From Streptomyces prunicolor NBRC 13075 (GTDB taxonomy: Bacteria > Actinomycetota > Actinomycetes > Streptomycetales > Streptomycetaceae), in NCBI RefSeq assembly GCF_000367365.1, contig NZ_BARF01000133.1:1-55966 (forward strand): 55,966 nt of DNA, read 5' to 3'. The position numbers were made by a program, and so were the translations under genes. This document shows positions 53,030 to 55,966 of the stretch, one piece after another. The notes beneath the pieces are model-generated. The model saw nothing but the letters and a program-made list of their open reading frames with translations. It did not search any database and was not told the DNA's origin. The stretch's first letter is position 1. Each line of letters begins with the position of its first letter.

Positions 53030-54466
53030 CTAGGAGCGCAGTGACTCCGCAGCGGATTGCAGTCCTACGGAATGGAAAGCATCCGCAAGGGCGTCCCGCT
53101 CTTGTCCACCCCGCCGTCGAGCCAACGCCACCAACTGGGCAACCTCTTCGTCTCGCCCCTGCCACCGGAGTAGCAGAACGAGTTCGACCACGCGCTCCAC
53201 AGGCACGCGGGTTACTGCATCCAGCACTTGCTCAGCTGCACCATCTCGTCCTTCCCGTCGAAGTGTGTCGACAAGATCAGACACGTCGCGTGCCGACCGC
53301 CACGCCGCCGCTTGTATAGCGTATTCGGCCTCTTGGTCACGACCTTCATCACGCAGTACTGCCAATAGGGTCGGAATGCCGTCCACGGGTCCCCATGCCG
53401 CATGCCACAGGATGCTATCCGCAGCGGCCCCGCTGTCGGCGTTTCTTAATTCGCGCACCACTTCCAGGACGTTCCGCAAAGGACGTCGAGTCAATGCCAT
53501 ACACACTTCGCTGATACCTATTAGCCCGCCATTTCGCTGTAACGCCTTCACGAGGTCAACGACTTCGGCGACCGATCGGCAAGCTGCGGCGTGGAGCGCC
53601 ACGCGAGATTCCACGTGGTGTCCGTTCGCCCGAAGCCCGTATAGCAACCCAACGACATCACCTACCGGTCGCCATAAGGAAATGAACACCACTAGCAGAT
53701 GGATAGCCCGATGATTCAGATCTTTCCTGGACTGGCCGATAAATTGCACAGTTTCATCCACTGGCCGCCATGCCGAGCTGATCAGAAGGAGCAATTCTGG
53801 GTTGCCCGTACTGAACGAGTACTCAACAGCCTCAATTACTTCCTCCAGAGACCACGTCGAAGCCTCCATCAGCAGATCGGATTTAGCGGAATCTCCATCC
53901 GCGACTAAAGAAGATGCCAACGTCTCCGCTCCACCATCGCGCAGCAACGCCACGATCGTGCCAGTGTTCTCGTTGATCTCGGAGAACAGGTCAGCCATGG
54001 CCCTCATGCTGACATCCAGCGAATTGCGACTCGTCGCGTTCGCGTCGACCGCGCTTCCACTCTTCAGCGAGACGGCATGGACAGCATCTGCAGAGGACGA
54101 CTCCCCGGCTCCCAGCGCCTGCTCTGCATCCGCCTCAAGCCACAACGTATGGATGTGGATTACTGCGGCGTCAGCATCGACACGGGCGATAGTTCGATCA
54201 GCCAATACCCGGACTAATGACTCTAGATTGGGCCAGCGCGGCAAGCCCCCAGCTCCCCGGAGAGTAGCGCCCACGCCCTCATGGCTGAGCGTGCCGGGAA
54301 GATCGTCACGGTTGCGGATCGCGGTAGCGATCTCCCGCGTGGAGGGCTTGCCGGCCATGCCGTACACCCTGTGCAGCGCAGATACGAGCGACCGTCTCGG
54401 GCCAGCAGGGAGTTCGTTCTCCGCTGGCATACGAACACCCGGCACGTGCCCTCCCCCACCCATCAC
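53030..54466 (-). CDS. HTH protein with about eight 34-36-residue helical repeats
   Basis: This is a 478-aa protein if read from 54466; the ATG at 54430 (MPAENELP) or a GTG between them may be the real start. Residues about 25-90 are a helix-turn-helix-like domain (RSLVSALHRVYGMAGKPSTRE, then SHEGVGATLRGAGG) found in actinobacterial conflict and signalling proteins. Residues about 190-460 hold tandem repeats with the core A(A/W)xxPVxxVVxLVxxLRxxGR, for example AACRSVAEVVDLVKAL and AAAWRSARDVSDLVDTL. They look like alpha-alpha units of the PPR/TPR type but match no family I know. It lies between the Hma-like operon and the nuclease gene. Confidence 0.75.
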   Translation of the reverse strand: MMGGGGHVPGVRMPAENELPAGPRRSLVSALHRVYGMAGKPSTREIATAIRNRDDLPGTLSHEGVGATLRGAGGLPRWPNLESLVRVLADRTIARVDADAAVIHIHTLWLEADAEQALGAGESSSADAVHAVSLKSGSAVDANATSRNSLDVSMRAMADLFSEINENTGTIVALLRDGGAETLASSLVADGDSAKSDLLMEASTWSLEEVIEAVEYSFSTGNPELLLLISSAWRPVDETVQFIGQSRKDLNHRAIHLLVVFISLWRPVGDVVGLLYGLRANGHHVESRVALHAAACRSVAEVVDLVKALQRNGGLIGISEVCMALTRRPLRNVLEVVRELRNADSGAAADSILWHAAWGPVDGIPTLLAVLRDEGRDQEAEYAIQAAAWRSARDVSDLVDTLRREGRDGAAEQVLDAVTRVPVERVVELVLLLRWQGRDEEVAQLVALARRRGGQERDALADAFHSVGLQSAAESLRS

Positions 54467-54604
54467 ACCGTGCAGTCATCCTGCCACGTCACATGACCCC
54501 AGTCGGCGTCAGCGCCTGTCCGGTCCTGGCAGGTATCGCTCGGGCGGGTCAGGCAAGCAACCAGGGTGGATGAACGTCAACACGTCGACTTCCTGGAGGC
54601 TCAC

Positions 54605-54739
54605 ATGTCTGATCCGCACCAGCAGCAGACCCCAAACCGGAATGATCTGCTGCTCATCGCCGCTATTCGCGGCACCTGTACAGGTGCCACACGATCGTTG
54701 GCCGACTGGCTCATCCGGGTACTTGCCAGGTGCTCCTGA
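54605..54739 (+). CDS. Possible small protein (44 aa)
   Basis: A short plus-strand frame begins at an ATG with TGGAGG about 6 nt upstream. It encodes 44 residues: a polar start (MSDPHQQQTPNRND), a hydrophobic middle and an amphipathic end (SLADWLIRVLARC). A perfect 18-bp palindrome lies within it at 54671. It precedes the nuclease gene on the same strand. No family is recognised and it could be a chance frame. Confidence 0.3.
   Translation: MSDPHQQQTPNRNDLLLIAAIRGTCTGATRSLADWLIRVLARCS
54671..54688. promoter_or_regulatory. Perfect 18-bp palindrome, candidate operator
   Basis: GGCACCTGTACAGGTGCC is an exact palindrome without a spacer. It lies about 190 bp upstream of the NucS-like nuclease gene in a 408-bp region between divergent genes. 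A dimeric regulator site is the most natural reading; a cruciform or terminator role is less likely because there is no loop. Confidence 0.5.
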
Positions 54740-54874
54740 GATGGTGTCCCGCCGAGTGCACGAGACGGGACGCGACCACTCCTGATCGGGCCAGCCAAGT
54801 ACCGCTGCGGAATACACGCCTACCCGGAATCAATTGTTCCGAGCGAGGCCATCGAGGTGAATGGGGGGAAGCCG

Positions 54875-55816
54875 GTGAACGATCTGAAGCTGTTCCGCGT
54901 CGCTGACGGCAAGGCGACCGAGATACCGGGAGCAGCGGTGGCACTGGAACGCCAACTGCAGACGTTGGTCGAGCGCAACATGAACGCGATGCTCGGGATC
55001 CGGTTCTTGGCCTCGGAGTACGGCACCGGTTCGCGGCACAGAGGGCGGATCGACTCGCTGGGGCTGGACGAGTACGGCAACCCGGTGATTATTGAGTACA
55101 AACGTTCGAATGGCAGGGCGGTGATCACTCAAGCTCTTTCATACCTGTCCTGGCTGCGTGACCATCGGCATGAGTTCGAGAACCTGGTGAAGGAGCGGCT
55201 AGGAGACGAAGCAGCTGGCACCGTTGACTGGAGCAACCCCCGCCTGGTGTGCATCGCCGGAGACTTCACGTCGCACGACGCGCACGCGTTGGAGGAGATC
55301 GGTCGTCGGATCGATCTCGTAAGCTACCGGGACTTCGGTGGGGGCCTGCTGGCTCTGCAGCTGCTCGCCTCCGTGACCGGCTCGGCAACACCACTGCGGA
55401 CCTCGAACACGTCCGCGGGGGCGAGTGCACCCTCCTCGGGTGCTGAGGGTGGTGGCTCGACGGTCAAGTCGGTCCGGCAGTTCTACAACGAGTCGCCTCA
55501 GTCGCTGCGGGATCTGTATGCAGACCTCGACGCCAGGCTGATCTCTCATGCCGATGTGCAGAAGGAGTTCCAGCTGCATTACGTCGCCTACCGGCGGATC
55601 AAGAACGTCGCCACCGTCCGCCTCCAACCGCGCAGCCACACTCTCGTGGTCCGGCTTGCGGTCGACCCGGACACGGTCGAACTGGTTGAGGGCTTCGCCC
55701 GTGACGTACGCAAGATCGGCTGTCTGGGGACCGGCCCTCTGGAGCTGCGGATCCGGTCGCAGGAGGACCTGGTGAGAGCTACTGACCTCGTCCGGCGAAG
55801 CGTCGAAAGCCGCTGA
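54875..55816 (+). CDS. NucS-like PD-(D/E)XK nuclease with DUF5655 domain
   Basis: This is a 313-aa protein from a GTG at 54875 with GGGGGGAA about 5 nt upstream; a GTG at 54857 adds six residues. The nuclease core reads RGRIDSLGLDEYGNPVIIEYK, with Asp60, Glu74 and Lys76 forming the D-x13-ExK site, then a helix QALSYLSWL. The C-terminal about 110 residues match DUF5655 (a YAYR-like segment with IKNVATVRLQPR, and PLELRI). Proteins of this type are predicted DNA endonucleases, often in defence loci, but NucS relatives also act in mismatch repair. It stands alone and is closed by a strong terminator. Confidence 0.85.
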   Translation: MNDLKLFRVADGKATEIPGAAVALERQLQTLVERNMNAMLGIRFLASEYGTGSRHRGRIDSLGLDEYGNPVIIEYKRSNGRAVITQALSYLSWLRDHRHEFENLVKERLGDEAAGTVDWSNPRLVCIAGDFTSHDAHALEEIGRRIDLVSYRDFGGGLLALQLLASVTGSATPLRTSNTSAGASAPSSGAEGGGSTVKSVRQFYNESPQSLRDLYADLDARLISHADVQKEFQLHYVAYRRIKNVATVRLQPRSHTLVVRLAVDPDTVELVEGFARDVRKIGCLGTGPLELRIRSQEDLVRATDLVRRSVESR

Positions 55817-55826
55817 CGTTCGTTCA

Positions 55827-55866
55827 GGGGCGGGTGTGCATCGGTATTCCGATACACACCCGCCCC
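55827..55866 (+). terminator. Strong hairpin terminator after the nuclease gene
   Basis: GGGGCGGGTGTG (55827-55838) pairs perfectly with CACACCCGCCCC (55855-55866). An inner ATCGG/CCGAT stem with a 4-nt loop stacks on top. It begins 10 bp past the nuclease stop codon and may also serve the converging gene at the right edge. Confidence 0.8.
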
Positions 55867-55910
55867 CGTTTCGCGTGTCGTCAGTGGTGGCCGCCTGGCG
55901 TGGTCTGGTC

Positions 55911-55965
55911 TCATTCTTCAGGTCCTGCCAGTTCGAAGTCATCCTGGGTCAGCTCCGCCTGGAGC
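55911..55965 (-). CDS. Possible C-terminal end of a gene beyond the right edge
   Basis: A minus-strand frame is open from the window edge for 17 codons (LQAELTQDDFELAGPEE) to a TGA at 55911-55913. The acidic ending followed by the terminator-like hairpin is consistent with the end of a convergent gene. Too little is present to name it. Confidence 0.35.
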   Translation of the reverse strand, partial: LQAELTQDDFELAGPEE

Positions 55966-55966
55966 C

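Overview
The window reads as actinobacterial DNA, most likely Streptomyces or a close relative. It is very GC-rich, uses many GTG starts with purine-rich ribosome binding sites, and carries typical Streptomyces accessory families: DUF2637 membrane protein, DUF3631 ATPase, HTH regulators with TPR-like tails, and a LamG/RHS secreted pair. Almost everything here is accessory. There are no rRNA genes, no complete tRNA gene and no CRISPR array.

The best overall reading is a tandem array of integrated elements stacked at a tRNA-Thr(UGU) gene. Fragments of that tRNA's 3' end lie at 17805-17839 and 29773-29816, both reading on the minus strand. Each sits directly beside the 3' end of a tyrosine recombinase gene: complete at 16065-17678, only the C-terminal third at 29220-29646. 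These two copies of 'int 3' end + terminator + att' divide the window into three segments.

Segment A (1-17.8 kb) is an integrative mobilizable element. At its left edge is part of a type II CBASS: a CD-NTase gene overlapping the start of an E2-like (Cap2-type) gene that runs off the window. Next come a frameshifted GNAT gene, a Nudix hydrolase with an XRE/TPR regulator, and a divergent four-gene operon (unknown protein, APH-like kinase, SAM methyltransferase, HAD-like protein). A secreted protein follows, then the mobility module: MobP-like relaxase, MobC-like accessory protein, DUF2637 protein, DUF3631 ATPase, excisionase, XRE regulator and integrase.

Segment B (17.8-29.8 kb) is a polymorphic-toxin module on the minus strand. 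It encodes a secreted LamG protein, a 2174-aa RHS/YD-repeat protein with a variable C-terminal toxin tip, and a small DUF7660-like immunity protein overlapping the RHS stop codon. It is bounded by the direct repeats described above.

Segment C (29.8 kb to the right edge) is a dense defence island. It holds a Septu-like ATPase/HNH pair, a PIN-domain protein, and an operon of alpha/beta hydrolase, caspase-like protease and an unrecognised protein. A divergent patatin-like phospholipase with a membrane tail follows, then a three-gene helicase/DUF1156 methylase/DUF499 ATPase system (Hma-like). The segment ends with an HTH protein carrying about eight novel-looking helical repeats, and a NucS-like PD-(D/E)XK nuclease. 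The least described part is the hydrolase/caspase/unknown operon with its patatin neighbour (35.2-43.2 kb), which resembles a protease-plus-membrane-effector suicide system.
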